Assembly: GCA_021234155.1 (NCBI GenBank)
Contig: JAJEKV010000001.1
Span: forward strand, 18,371,382-18,435,381
DNA: 64,000 bases
Direction: 5' to 3'
DNA from: Isoetes taiwanensis
Taxonomy: Eukaryota > Streptophyta > Lycopodiopsida > Isoetales > Isoetaceae
Part shown: piece after piece, positions 21,186-32,220 of the stretch
Layout: every line of letters starts with the position of its first letter
Position numbering within the stretch: the stretch's first letter is position 1
Notes under the pieces: model-generated
What the model saw: the letters and a program-made list of their open reading frames with translations, nothing else
Told to the model about the DNA's origin: nothing
Database searches by the model: none
Translations under genes and position numbers: made by a program

Positions 21186-21737
21186 ATAATCAATACATAA
21201 ATGCAGACTCCCATCCTTCTTCTTTACAAATAAGACAGGAGCTCCAAATAGGGATGTGCTAGGCCTAATAAATCCTTGCTCTACCAATTTTTCAAGCTGA
21301 TTTTTAAGTTCTGCCATCTCTACTACATTAAAACGATAGGGAGGTCGCGAAGATGGTGCAGATCTTGGAAGCGATTCAATATCATGATTCACCTCACGGA
21401 AGGGAGGTAGTTCTGTTAATTTATCAGGGAACACATCCCGGAATTCTTCTAATACAACCTGGACACCTTTTGGAACAATAGTTTCTTGCATCTCCACAGC
21501 TTTACTTATCATTTCAACATACATGATTCCTCCTTTGTGCAAATAGCACTTTGCCTGCTTGCAGGTCGACACAGAAGGACCAGAAAATATAGGACGACTA
21601 TCCAATCTCTTGATAGAACCATTTGACAAGATGCAAAGGATAGCCTTGCTTTTACAATGGATTGTGGCCCCTATGACTTTCAACCACGACATTCCCAGAA
21701 TTAAATTGTACTTACCCAGATAATTATTGAACTTCAA
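21186..21737 (-). pseudogene. Ty3/gypsy protease-RT fragment, cut by the outer LTR
   Basis: On the minus strand it reads from the end of the protease (NLILGMSWLKVIGA) through the linker ([20 protein letters not shown]) into RT ([19 protein letters not shown]). It is interrupted at 21185 by the outer element's LTR in the RT fingers. The same fragment, with the same left breakpoint (the junction before MKFNNYLGKYN), lies in inverted orientation at 38265-39672. So this is a duplicated segment rather than an independent insertion. Confidence 0.88.
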
Positions 21738-22415
21738 TTATGCAGACTCAAACTGGACTAGACTCAAACTGGACTGCATGAAGAAATGCTAAAACGTCCT
21801 AATCCACTTTGTTCGCTGCAAGAGCAAAAGAGCAACTGAGCAAAATAATACATCCCTTATGCCATGGCTAATTCTGTGCTCAAGTGAATTTATGTTACTG
21901 TTCCTAATGTTATAGTCTCTTCCATTCTATCACAGCTATTTTTGTTTATTCATAGTTACAATGTTTTGATTCAGCTTCAAACTTCTATCTGCTGAGAGTG
22001 GAACTGACGTGATGTGATTCATGCTCCTTTCCTTTCATGATCAACAACCATATGGAGGAGGCAGCCGAAGCCACTATATGGAGTTTACTTGCAAGCTAAC
22101 AGTATCAGCATGATGGACTTCAGAAAAGTCAAATGGGCATTGTGGGCTTTTTCTAGATACGTGCTTAGATTCAAAAAAAATTCTTACATGTTTGCATGTA
22201 AAAGGATTGTGTTGTTAATAGCTCAGATAACATAGATAGCTGAGGAAGTGATGTCAAATTGGTTCAACAATGCCTAGCTTCTGAACCTTGCATGCAACAG
22301 CCTTATTCTTGTAAAAGGGGGTACATACCAAAATGTCATATGTATTGTTAAAAGATTAGATTTTAGATTTTATGTTATGCAGATAACCAACAAGAGGTGT
22401 TCTCGGGAGCAGTTT
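21186..22415. repeat. Left arm of a 1.2 kb inverted duplication (partner 37604-39540)
   Basis: It matches the reverse complement of 37604-38460 plus 39164-39540 after removal of the LINE insertion. The match covers the Ty3 fragment and about 680 bp of non-Ty3 flank. Similarity ends near GCAGTTTGCT at 22415. No gene is recognised in the flank (21738-22415). Confidence 0.85.
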
Positions 22416-23530
22416 GCTTTGCTTCAATGCACTTTGAAGACCCTTTGGAAAATTGCATACTATAAGAATGGCCAGACATAAATGTGATATATACATGTTT
22501 CTATTTTGCAAACATATGCAATTATCATTTTTGGAGATCGAAGTATATGCAATTATAGCAGTTCTGTTTAAGATGGAAAGTTAAAGGATGTATAGTGACG
22601 CCGTCAATAATTCTCTTAATCGACTGGTCTATTATTCTGTATGTATTGCAAGAAATACAAGTTCTTAGCAGCACTTTTCGTAAAAAAAAAAAATTGTGAG
22701 GTCTATTTTATAGATGGATTCCTTTACAAATGTATCATTTCAGATGATTCTCATCCACGGTGAAACCAATTGAAGGTATGATCTTTTATAGAATTCAATG
22801 GTTTAGATATGTTATCTGGAGACGTACATGCATCCTCTTACTATATGCATCAAGTCTTAAGGTCAATATTTGGTCCAACATGAATTGTGCCCAGAACGAA
22901 TGTTTTTGTGAAATGATTTGTTAACCATCGACGTCTGGACAATGGGATAGAATTGCAAATTTTTAATCAATGCAACATAGTGAAGATTTCATGAATGAAA
23001 GCATGTGTAATGCTAAATTTCATGAAATTTGCCATGTCAAACGGTTCATTGTCATGAATGTAGCGATGTGTAATGCTCATGATCTATCAACTTATTAGTA
23101 AATGTTTTGAGCTGTTAGGAAACTAGGAGGAAATGTACGTTAGGAAACTCATGAGAGGAAATGTATGTTCTTATTGGTATACTTTTTTTAATCTTTTTGT
23201 TGTTGATTCTATGGCTTTATACGGGTTGGTACCATGCCTGCAGAGTAGTTGGTGTTGGCGTTGCATACAAGTTTGTAAAGCGAGGGAGATGATGCATCTC
23301 ATGACATTTCACACATTGTGGAGATGGTGTGAGAATCATTAGGTTGTTCCTTGCTTTGTGTTAGTTGTCATGCTCTCTTACTCTTGCTGCTACAGGGTCC
23401 AACTTTGCCACTTCCATACGAGTGCAGAGCAACATCTGCAGCTGGAGTACATGGTATCCAATATCTATTCGTCACGACTTGAATACTAAAAAGCTCAGAA
23501 ACCTTTGTATTCTTAAGGCCTCTCCATCAC
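22416..23530. other. AT-rich stretch without recognised genes
   Basis: No gene, repeat family or RNA is recognised. Short frames around 23133-23342 and 23365-23589 have no coding character. An AGGAAACTNNNAGGAAATGTA word is duplicated near 23118 and 23142. Confidence 0.5.
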
Positions 23531-23536
23531 CGCCAT

Positions 23537-23632
23537 TACTTTTGTCAAATAGTATAGACCTCGGCCATTGTTTTTGTCAAACAATATAGACCTCGTCCAT
23601 TATTTTTGTCAAACAATATAGAGCTCCTTGTT
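23537..23632 (+). repeat. Tandem repeat, about 34 bp x 3
   Basis: Three units of TTTTTGTCAAACAATATAGA followed by CCTCG(G/T)CCATT. The last unit is partial. Confidence 0.7.
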
Positions 23633-23666
23633 GATGCCACCAAGTACAAGTTTTATTATGGTATAA

Positions 23667-24258
23667 TAATGTCATTGATTCGCGTAGCGAATCGGGATTC
23701 TTGCACGAGACGAGCATGCATGCATGGCATGCGTCGCATGCATGCATCGCATGCATTTCTAGGCCGTTCATTAGGTTGGGGATCGCTACTTATTGCGGAG
23801 TTCTTCATCGACGTTTCATCGGCGCTTTCTCATCTCTCAGCAGTATCCATGGCTTCTATTTTTTATCTCATGCGGAGGAGGGGCTTCTTCTTGCATGAGC
23901 TACTCTTTCTTAGCAATTCCTATCCTTTCTAACCTCTTCTATCTTTGCCCTTTTGTCCGGCATAGGACAATCTTCAACCTTTCTCCTTGGATCTTGTATT
24001 TGAAGTTCTCTGGTATCGGGATGTTGTTGGTTTCATGCGAGTCGCAGTGCAAGAATGTCATCGATTCACGTAGCGAATCGGGATTCTTGCACGAGACGAG
24101 CATGCATGCATGGCATGCGTCGCATACATGGCATGCGTCGCATGCATGCATCGCATGCATTTCTAGGCCGTTCATTAGGTTGGGGATCGCTACTTATTGC
24201 GGAGTTCTTCGTCGACGTTTCATCGGCGCTTTCTCATCTCTCAGCAGTATCCATGGCT
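23667..24258 (+). repeat. Direct duplication of about 190-205 bp with GCATGC-rich core
   Basis: Copies at about 23667-23854 and 24054-24258 share the sequence from AATGTCAT(T/C)GATTC to CAGTATCCATGGCT. The core is packed with GCATGC and ATGCAT words. The second copy has an extra ACATGGCATGCGTCGCAT-type unit. A 40-base piece of the intervening segment (TCGGGATGTTGTTGGTTTCA onward, near 24017) recurs near 24778. Confidence 0.75.
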
Positions 24259-24315
24259 CCCAGACTCCCCCCCCTTAAAATTGTTATTTGTATGTTCATA
24301 ATTGTTTTAATTATC

Positions 24316-24405
24316 GCGTGGCACGCGTGACCAGCCCCTCGCTTTTTCGAGGTGTAAATGTTGTTTTTTGTCGCGTGGCACGCGTGACCAGCCCCTCGCT
24401 TTTCG
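24316..24405 (+). repeat. Tandem repeat of a GCGTGGCACGCGTGACCAGC unit
   Basis: Two copies, about 55 bases apart (24316 and 24372), continue CCCTCGCTTTTTCGAGG. The unit contains CACGCGTG. Confidence 0.65.
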
Positions 24406-24534
24406 AGGTTTTTTCTCTATTGGTTTTTCTGTTAGTGATGTGCAGGTCCAGGCGTGATGCGCGACTTCGGTTTTCTCTGTGGAGCGTGGGTTTTTTTGTG
24501 GGAACGTTTAGCAGCCCTGCGTTGTCCAAGCCCC

Positions 24535-24617
24535 TTGCCGAGATTTTATCGCTAGGGTTTTTCCTCGAAAACCCGAAAGGGCGGGGTTTTTTAATCCCGG
24601 CGATAAGCTCTCGGCAG
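24535..24617. repeat. Fold-back of about 80 bp
   Basis: Paired blocks, from outside in: TGCCGAGA with TCTCGGCA, TTATCGC with GCGATAA, GGG with CCC, and AAAACCC with GGGTTTT, with small bulges between them. It could form a long imperfect hairpin. Confidence 0.55.
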
Positions 24618-24639
24618 GTACACTAGCCAACATCTGTAG

Positions 24640-25680
24640 CACACAATTTTATTTGGGGTCCAGGTGTTATAACTGGATATTCCCTATGTTTTTCATTTTT
24701 TGGGTAGCCTGCGATGTGCAGCTACCAACCCTATACCATTGTAGAAAAACTGCTGAGATGAATGAAAAGCCTATCTATCGGGATGTTGTTGGTTTCATGC
24801 GAGTCGCAGTGCAAGAATGCAAGTTAACGTCTTAAGCTCAATATTACTTATCGAGACCTACAACAAATGAAAGATAATTCAGAGAATAAAGGCTTAAAGG
24901 CTCCGTCGAATCGCTTAAAAAGTAGCGTGGAGAGGGTTGATGAGTAGAAGAGTTTGTATTGTTTATTGTCTTCAGGTTCGGTCATGAAGTTATTTCGAGT
25001 TTTTTCAACCCAGTTTTGCATAATATTTTGTAGCATCTGTTAATTGCAAATTGCAAATATGATATTTACCGCTTTGATCATCCAAGCAATGTTCTCGCAA
25101 TTTGTAGCGATTTTGTTGTATTTTAAAGAGAAATGTGAACCAAAATATAGTTGCAGAAGTAGATGAATATTATCGTGAAATGTATGACGAATCTATATTT
25201 TCATCTTATGTTACTGCGATATTTATCAATGTGTCAGGATGTAAAGCATCAAGTCAAATGCAAATTGTACAGATTGGGAGCAAACAAATTGCTCTGGGCA
25301 CAATTTATGAATAATTTATAGTGTTTTTTATAACGTTCATCATTTCCAAATTAAGATACAAACTCAAGCAATTGTTACACATCAAGCAATAGGGATCAAA
25401 GTTACTATTTCTTACTACTAATAAATCAAATTCTATATTATCACATTCTAATTAGATTGCTTGCATTTTGTGGTACAAGTGCAATGTATAGATTCTAATT
25501 AAACTTCCTGGCTAGATCTTTTACCATCTCCATGTTATTATTGCTAGCAATTAATAACGTATGAATGTAGCTTCTTAAATCATGGTAGGGTGCAATTTCC
25601 CAAGCGATTTACTAAGAGACATCCCTATTCCTTCTCAACGTTGGAGATAATTCTGATACATTTTCAAAGTGACACATGTT
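24640..25680. other. AT-rich stretch without recognised genes
   Basis: No gene or known element was seen on either strand. Confidence 0.5.
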
Positions 25681-25709
25681 TTCTTATCTTATCTTATCTT
25701 ATCTTATCT

Positions 25710-25740
<31 letters not shown>
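25681..25740 (+). repeat. (TTATC)n microsatellite
   Basis: About 11-12 perfect copies of a five-base unit. The open frame across it is an artefact of the repeat. Confidence 0.95.
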
Positions 25741-26221
25741 TAACTTCAAAAATGACATGTTTCACATTTAACCGCCCTAACGTTCACATGTAAATGTTAT
25801 GGTATTTCGATGTCCTAAATACCTTTATATTGATACACAATTTTTGAAGTCATGTATTGTATTATTAGCCCAAGATCTTAAGCTTAAAAATCCTCATGTT
25901 ACCCAAAAGGCTCTATGTGCATGAAATGGTAGAAATTTAGTGCAAAAAGTACATGTCCACAAAAAATACATCTTCAAATGCCTAAACCATGACAACCCCT
26001 AAATGAATGCCCTAAACTATATGAACTCCACTACATCCACCCATTATGTTCTGTATTATGTTTTTTGTTTTTCCTACCCATTCCATGCCCTCATGGCTAA
26101 TGCCTAAACCTTGAACCTTCACACTTGGCACTCCAGTACATCTACAAAAATGACTATATTTATACATTCTTATTCCACCTACAAATTACTTTAGTCACCC
26201 ATTCCACACGCCCACGACTAA
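25741..26221. other. AT-rich sequence ending at a Helitron 3' terminus
   Basis: No gene seen. By position it is the 3' interior of the Helitron that ends at 26251. I could not find that element's 5' TC end. Confidence 0.4.
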
Positions 26222-26251
26222 TGCCCGGCATCGTCGGGCACACGTTTCTAG
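26222..26251 (+). mobile_element. Helitron 3' terminus
   Basis: The hairpin TGCCCGGC-ATC-GTCGGGCA is followed seven bases later by CTAG, and the next base is T. This is the standard Helitron 3' end and insertion before a T. It differs from the other two Helitron ends here (44877, 58969), so it belongs to another subfamily. Confidence 0.65.
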
Positions 26252-26252
26252 T

Positions 26253-27457
26253 AGATTGTTAAAGCATTACTTCACGGTTTGATTTATGCCACTTCACCCT
26301 CAAGAAACTAAAGGCAACCCTCTGTGCGCAGCACCTTGTTTGTACAGCATATATATATGTAGTCTTTTGGATATATGATTGCAAGCCATTCCTTTTGCAA
26401 TCTACTTTTGAAGGAATTTCGACTGCTTTTAGGCCAAGCTTACATATTACAATGTAAAAGGTTGCCCGATTATCATATTACTAAAAGTTCAATGTATACT
26501 ATAATCATGATAACTAGGTCCAATGTTATCATTATGTAATTGGCTATAAGTATTGTAATTGTCCCCAGTTGTTTATTTAGTTTCATGTACACTATATTGC
26601 ATACAAGAATAGCACAGTCTTCAACAATCTTTGTATTGGAATGAATCATGCAAAGTAGCCCGGTATTTCAATTCTGATTGCATGCCAAACACAGTTAAAA
26701 AATGTGAAGAAAGGAAAAAAGCAACAAAGTTCGAAGCATGCAACTCCTGTATGCTCCTATGTATACTAATATAGAGGCAATAGTGAAAAATAACTACCCC
26801 ATATTGTAATGTGCTACTTCCTCTAGTGTGCAACTTTTGATACTAATCATGGTAATCTCTCCATGGCAAAAGTGGAAAATAACTACCGTAGTCTGCAACT
26901 TTTCATACTGAATCATGGCGACCTATCTATGGCAAGACTTTGGAGGACTTCATGCCCATCCATAAGCCCAAGAGATCCACGCCATGTTAAAGACTTTAAG
27001 CAATCCGATGAAGGGGCCTTCCATGATTTTAATTGGAAAAGAGGCTATTTTAGATATTATATCATGCGTGCATATTGCAAGTTGTTGAATAAAGAATCAG
27101 AGAATCAATCGAACCTTGGTAAGAAGTGCACCAGACAATGATGAGAGGCACCATGTGGATGAGATTGATAGAAGTGCTATGCATAGATGTCGTAAGATTT
27201 CTTCTTTTTGTATATTCATTGTGTTAACAAGGGAATTTCAATCAATGTTTTGGGGATGTGCTTTCTTGGCTTCTGCAAACCTTCCACTTATCAATTACAA
27301 AAATATACACTTTCTATGTGGCTAGCAGAAGTATATTTGTGTCATGGCCTTTTCTCAACGGATACTTTCTCCAAGCATTTTCAATAACCTTGAAGGTATC
27401 CTTTTCTTTCACTTTCTTGAAATTGTTTTTTACAATTTCTTGAACCGATCCTGCAGA
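26253..27457. other. No recognised gene
   Basis: AT-rich. Two words, AAAATAACTACC and TGCAACTTTT-ATACT, recur around 26785-26910. The small frame at 26863-27141 has no recognised content. Confidence 0.4.
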
Positions 27458-28200
27458 ATGAAGACCCCGACCATGCCCAGCAAATCCAAGAAGGTCTCCA
27501 AGGCCCTAAAAGCAGCAATAAAGAAAAAGACATTGGATCCCTCATCTCCAACAATCAAGCCATCAGTGATTAGATCTCTGAATGACGAGATGAGTGAAGA
27601 GTTGGCAACCCTGAAAAAACTTAGGAGCCTTAAGTTTCAGAGTGCCCATCCAGATTGGCACGACTTAGTGGAAAAAATATGGGGGAAAGAAGGTCCAGCC
27701 GAGAGAGGTTACAGAGAAGGAAAAATCAAGAAAGCACGAAGAGATGAATTCTTTGCAAAGTATGAAGAGATCTATGGAAAACAACATGTGGCAAATCACC
27801 CAGTATACTTTGCAAGGGCACTTGCATTGGACAGGTCGCGTGTATGTGTAGCCTGGGACGAACTGGTGGAGAATGCTGCGCTGCATAGTAAGGCAGCAAG
27901 AGGCGAAGAATCTAATAGGGGAGCTAACCTGACAGAAGAGAACACTGTCAAATCCTTAAATTTCATGAGGCTTACCCAGAGGCCGTATTCCATTAAACAA
28001 ACTGCTCTTGTGGAGCAGATACTGGAGAAGAGGCAGAAGGGAAGAAATCTTTAACCACTCAGAGACAGATTTTGGAGGATGACAGGAAAAATCTGCAGCA
28101 GGAACTTTATAAATTGTAGGGGAAAGTCGAAGGCTTGAAGACAAGCTTAGAAATGAAGGAAAAGAGCATCAGAAGCTTATGGAAGACACCAAGCATCTGG
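27458..28200 (+). pseudogene. Unrecognised Lys-rich coding segment, probably a decayed gene
   Basis: A pyrimidine-rich tract ending CTGCAG precedes an ATG at 27458, so this looks like an exon after an acceptor. The frame runs to 28054 (about 198 codons). It begins with a Lys/Ser-rich stretch (SKKVSKALKAAIKKK), then has a helical part (DEMSEELATLKKLR; WHDLVEKIWGKEG). After the stop, 28055-28200 reads as a coiled coil in a shifted frame with stops (QRQILEDDRKNLQQELYKL). I do not recognise the family. Codon use looks real, and the downstream decay points to a pseudogene or transposon cargo. Confidence 0.4.
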
Positions 28201-28449
28201 ATCCATCTGTTGTAGAGACCACAACTTCCTTCTCCAAAGAATCATCTGTGGTGTTAGCATTTGGCGCCAAAGAATCATGTTCTCTGGAGCTAGCTCGGGG
28301 AGCTAAGGCTACTTACTCTTGCGCTATCCTAGATCGCCGGGAGATACTAAAAGCCTTGGGAGAAATGGGCTTTTGCGGTTTAACGGACGAAATCTTATTA
28401 AAGCCTACCGCCGAAGTCCGCCCACTTTATTGGCTCCCGAAATTGAGTC

Positions 28450-29900
28450 AACATGCCAAGCGGGTTCGCCCAGGCGTTTAACCCCAAAAATTCGGCCAGC
28501 TTAACTCCCCAGGATTCCCCCCAGCGAACCCGCGAGGGGACGTGGCATGGCGGTTCGCAGAGGGCCGCGCGTTAATCGCTGCATTGGCATTATTGTTGCC
28601 GGGTTCGCCGGGCCGAATCCAAACCATGTTAAGTGTCGTGGCAGGCGGGGCGCGGCGGCCGAGTCAAGCGTGTGGGGACCGGCGACCCTACCGGGTTCGC
28701 GGCTTAACCCACGCCAGCGTCGATCGCGACGGACTGTCGGTCAAGACTGACCCCTGGCGTGAGGGGGCTCGGGGTTCGCAGGGCGAACCCATCGTGGGGA
28801 AGATGTATGCCTAATCGATGATTTTTTGGCTTTTCCGTAAACTTCTTCAAATCATCTCTCCGGCCACCTTGTTGCATTGATTTTTCGGAGCTTATTTGGC
28901 CCCATATCCGCGGGAGTTGATGCAAGCGGAGTCTTTAGACCTTGAACGAGGATATTCCATTCTCGCCGGAGACACACCGCCCGCCCTTTACGGTTGAAGT
29001 TGTTTGCCTTTCAAGACTTTCTCTTCATATACCCCGAAATGGCTTTTGAATCAGACCTTGCCCTTTGCGACCATGGATCGGAAATGGGTTTCTCCGCTTC
29101 TCTTGCCGAACTATATCCGGGCAAAAATTGAGCTTCTTAAACTCAAAAATCTGTTTCCATCCGCAGATTTTTCGCAGAGTATCGTGGTTCGTGAAGTTTT
29201 TGTTCTTGTTCATTCTAAAACGCTATGCAAATCCCGTTCTCTTTGGGTCCCCTCGTCCGATGCCCTGTTTTGGGATATTTTTTTCAGGAAGATGAATCAC
29301 AAGAAATTTCCCATTTTGTATCGATCCTCTGCCCGGAACGGAAGCGAGGAGTTTCAAATTTGAACTCTCGAATTCCGTGGGTTGCAAATTCAAAGGCGCA
29401 CTGCACAAGTTGATGGAAAATTCACGAACGGATCGAATTGATGCTAGGATGTAAATCAAAATCATTGCCGGATTCAACCGGTCTCTGTACAAGCCATATA
29501 AATCCAAACAATCCAATTCAACGAAATATAAGGATCGGAACCAAGTTATAAGGATCGGCTAATCCGAAGACGGCAAATGCCCGCATTAATCCGCCAACCA
29601 ATGACGCCTCATAATATTCGCCCTCATACGGTGGGTTCGCTTTGGGCGAACCCGGCGAGGGGTAATAAATGCCGCAGACGCATCCAAAACACACCGAGTC
29701 GAGTCCCCTCACGGTGGGTTCGCTTGGGCTTAACCCCAGGGGGTAATAAATGCCATCGCGACCGACATCGCACGCTGCATAACCTTGGTTTGGGTGGGGC
29801 TAACCCGGAGGGTATTGCCACGCCAGATGCCACGCCAAGATGGGGTTCGGCCGGGCGATCCCACTGGTTCGCCTGGCGATTTTCGGGTTCGCTTGGGCTA
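28450..29900. repeat. GC-rich segment with dispersed GGGTTCGC / GCGAACCC palindromes
   Basis: At least eight GGGTTCGC or inverse words occur, several forming hairpins. Examples are GGGTTCGC-AGG-GCGAACCC at 28772-28790 and the same arms with a five-base spacer at 29633-29653. Degenerate pairs with TTAACCC or CTAACCC arms occur near 28689, 29715 and 29885. Two are followed by GGGGTAATAAATGCC. There is no recognisable gene, and frames on both strands follow the GC content. Confidence 0.6.
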
Positions 29901-30010
29901 ACCCGCCAGCTCCCTCGACTTAATTTCTCGAGCCGATTGAAGTAACCAATCAAGTCATATGGCCTCTTTATGAGAACTTGATCGTCTGTCTACTGGACAT
30001 TACTAGGTGA

Positions 30011-30034
30011 GTTTTTTTTTTTTTTTTTTTTTTT
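30011..30034 (+). repeat. Poly(T) run
   Basis: About 24 T. It could be the poly(A) tail of a minus-strand retroposed copy, but no coding body was found next to it. Confidence 0.6.
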
Positions 30035-30157
30035 GGTTCATGTCCATGCATGGGTTTTTTGTCGCATTGGCTTTACTTCTTTTCCCAAGTGACTTGTTTG
30101 GGTTTAGGGTTATTTTGAGTTCATCTAGATTTTAAGAAATTCAACAACCTATTTTAG

Positions 30158-31435
30158 GGTGCCTTGGAATGTTTGAAGTTCGAATCACTGCATGATGAAG
30201 CAACTTGTGTGAAGGCCTCTGTGAGGGCTATCACAAGACTTATGTTCTCTTCTGGTGCAATTGACTTTGCATCTCGTGATATCTTCAGATCCGACCCTAT
30301 ATGGACAACATGCTTTCTTAGTGATGCCATAAATTTTGCAATGTTCAGGTTGTTACTGTTACCTCTGTTGGATTTGTCATGGTTTAGGCCAACGCATATC
30401 ATTGTATAATATGTAGTTGAGGTTGTGAGCTGTGATGCAGATTAGAAAGAGAGCAGACAGTTGCTGATGTAGAAGAAAAGAATGCTGCTTCCCAGGAAAT
30501 ATATCAGCAAAATCAACAAGTATATGAAAAAGTATAAGCGTGCAATTTTTACAAGTGTGTTTCAGACATAAAGTGATTTGCTTCTCTGCTCTGTGTAATA
30601 GTTAGTATATGAAATTACACAAAAAGAAGCAGAGAGACAAGCTGAACAGCCATTGGTGGAGGTTCTTCAAAAGGAGACAAAGCAATTTGAAGCCAACATT
30701 TCTACCTGAACAAAACGCAAGCACATCAGAAGAATGAAATCACAACAAATAAGGACTGAATAACGTCATAGAGAAGGTAAGTCAAACAAACACTTATATC
30801 ATTCTACTTTGTTTCATAGTGCAAGGTGAGAATATTGCATGGGATTTCTTCAGATAACAAGTGAGAAGTGATTGCTCGCTCAAAAAAAACAAGAAGGGTT
30901 TCAGTTGAAAATGTAGATTGTTCAATCACTAGACAAACTTCAGGTATCTAGTGGTCTTTGTAGCTTTGATTTCGCAAGATTTGTTGACAAGTCAACATTG
31001 GTATATGCATGCAGAAAATGCTTCATGACAAGAAATTGCATTTGAGAATGCTGAAGTGGCTGCTGAGACAGCGAGGAATCGTGTACAAAATGGAAAGCAA
31101 AGTTAGAATCATATATTAAGGTGCAATTTTTTTTCCATTTCAAAGTGATGTTTATAAGGTCTTTTCTCAGAATGGATAATTCCTTACTGCAGACGCCAAG
31201 GTATGATTGATTTACTTGAGAAACAAGTAAGATAATCTATTATTTCATTCTGGTCAATTTTCTATTTGAAAACTTTTTTCCCACTTGATGATGACAATAA
31301 TAATTATGCTGTATTAGATAGCCCTGCAAAAGAGGACTGCAAAGGAGTTGAAGGATCTAAGCAAATCCAATGAAGAGAAACGTTGATAGAAGCTTGATGA
31401 GTCGCAGGTCTTGATTAACAAAGTTTTGAGGTAAG
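30158..31435 (+). pseudogene. Possible NUF2 (kinetochore protein) pseudogene, intron-containing
   Basis: Exon-like blocks are bounded by AG and GT at 30158-30348, 30441-30531, 30602-30777, 30849-30945, 31014-31098 and about 31320-31435. The first reads like the NUF2 calponin-homology head: SVRAITRLMF, DFASRDIF, then a Pro and LSDAINFAMFR where NUF2 has LSALVNF. The later blocks are coiled coil, and one contains IVQSLDKLQ, close to the NUF2 IVQSPDKLQ motif. Several exons have in-frame stops and shifts, so the gene is dead or a fragment. The call rests on motif memory only. NUF2 is part of the Ndc80 complex that links kinetochores to microtubules. Confidence 0.45.
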
Positions 31436-31439
31436 ATTA

Positions 31440-31841
31440 TGTTGTCGTTGCATGGTTCCAACAGCCAAAATTTTGCTCACGGCTCTGCTTCCAGCCCGAA
31501 GATTAAATCGTGTTCAAGATTTGTAGAATTTGAAGACTGTGCCCTAAGATTAATCAAGATTTGAAGACTGTGTTGTGCTTCAACAAGAAGCCTCTAAAAC
31601 CGTTGCTTCAATGGATGTTGAATGGTGTAAAATGCTGGTGTAGATTGCCTTGGCCAGGGAGTTATTGGGAAAAAAAAATTGGGCCACGTGGCTATGGGCA
31701 AAATGGCTCGGGTGTGTGCACACCTGTGCCATCGCACGCGTGACCATGGTCACATAGCCCTGAAATTACTCGGGCCAAGGCGTTATTTACACCACAACAT
31801 CCATTGACTAACATCCATTGACTGACCCGATCGTAAAAATT
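31440..31841. other. No recognised gene
   Basis: A short word, GATTTGAAGACTGTG, recurs near 31527 and 31558, and ACATCCATTGACT recurs near 31798 and 31811. Nothing else is recognised. Confidence 0.4.
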
Positions 31842-31990
31842 CAGAAGAATTTGTAGCTTGCAATAGTCAAGATATATACACTCTTTCTGGTGTGAATCCA
31901 ACCGGGCATTCAATTCGATCTCCAAGTTCCCGATCCTCAATTGGGCTTTGCAATATTCAGACAGATCTCCTGTTCTTAATTGTTTTTCCA
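31842..31990 (+). pseudogene. Truncated TPD1-like pseudogene
   Basis: It matches part of exon 2 of the TPD1-like gene at 59743-60056: EEFVACNSQDIYTLSGVNP, then, after an internal deletion of about 45 bases, the sequence up to the stop region. Exon 1 and the front of exon 2 are missing. It lies tail to tail with the peptide gene at 32221-32571, the same layout as the intact pair at 59-60 kb. Confidence 0.75.
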
Positions 31991-32220
31991 TATTGTTTTT
32001 GTCATGCCTCAAGAGCATTTCATTCAATATATCGCAATAAGAACTTAAATTGTAGTGGTGTTAATGGAATTTTATAGAGAAGTATATTTTCACTAAGATC
32101 TATTGACCGAGTAAACGCAGCAGTGGAAGCCGTGGTTACCAAACATTCGAATATGAAACAAATCCTCGTATTTATTTGTATGAAACACCAAGCCAGAGTT
32201 ATTCAGTCCATGTTATTTCT

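Noticed and set aside
23670-23760. CRISPR-like repeat at the GCATGC block
   Set aside because: Only two long copies, no spacer-repeat periodicity, and a plant nuclear context.
24535-24617. Fold-back as a riboswitch or tRNA-like structure
   Set aside because: No tRNA consensus boxes or known aptamer core; a simple imperfect inverted repeat explains it.
25590-25793. 67-codon frame with repeated LSYLI
   Set aside because: Translation of the (TTATC)n microsatellite.
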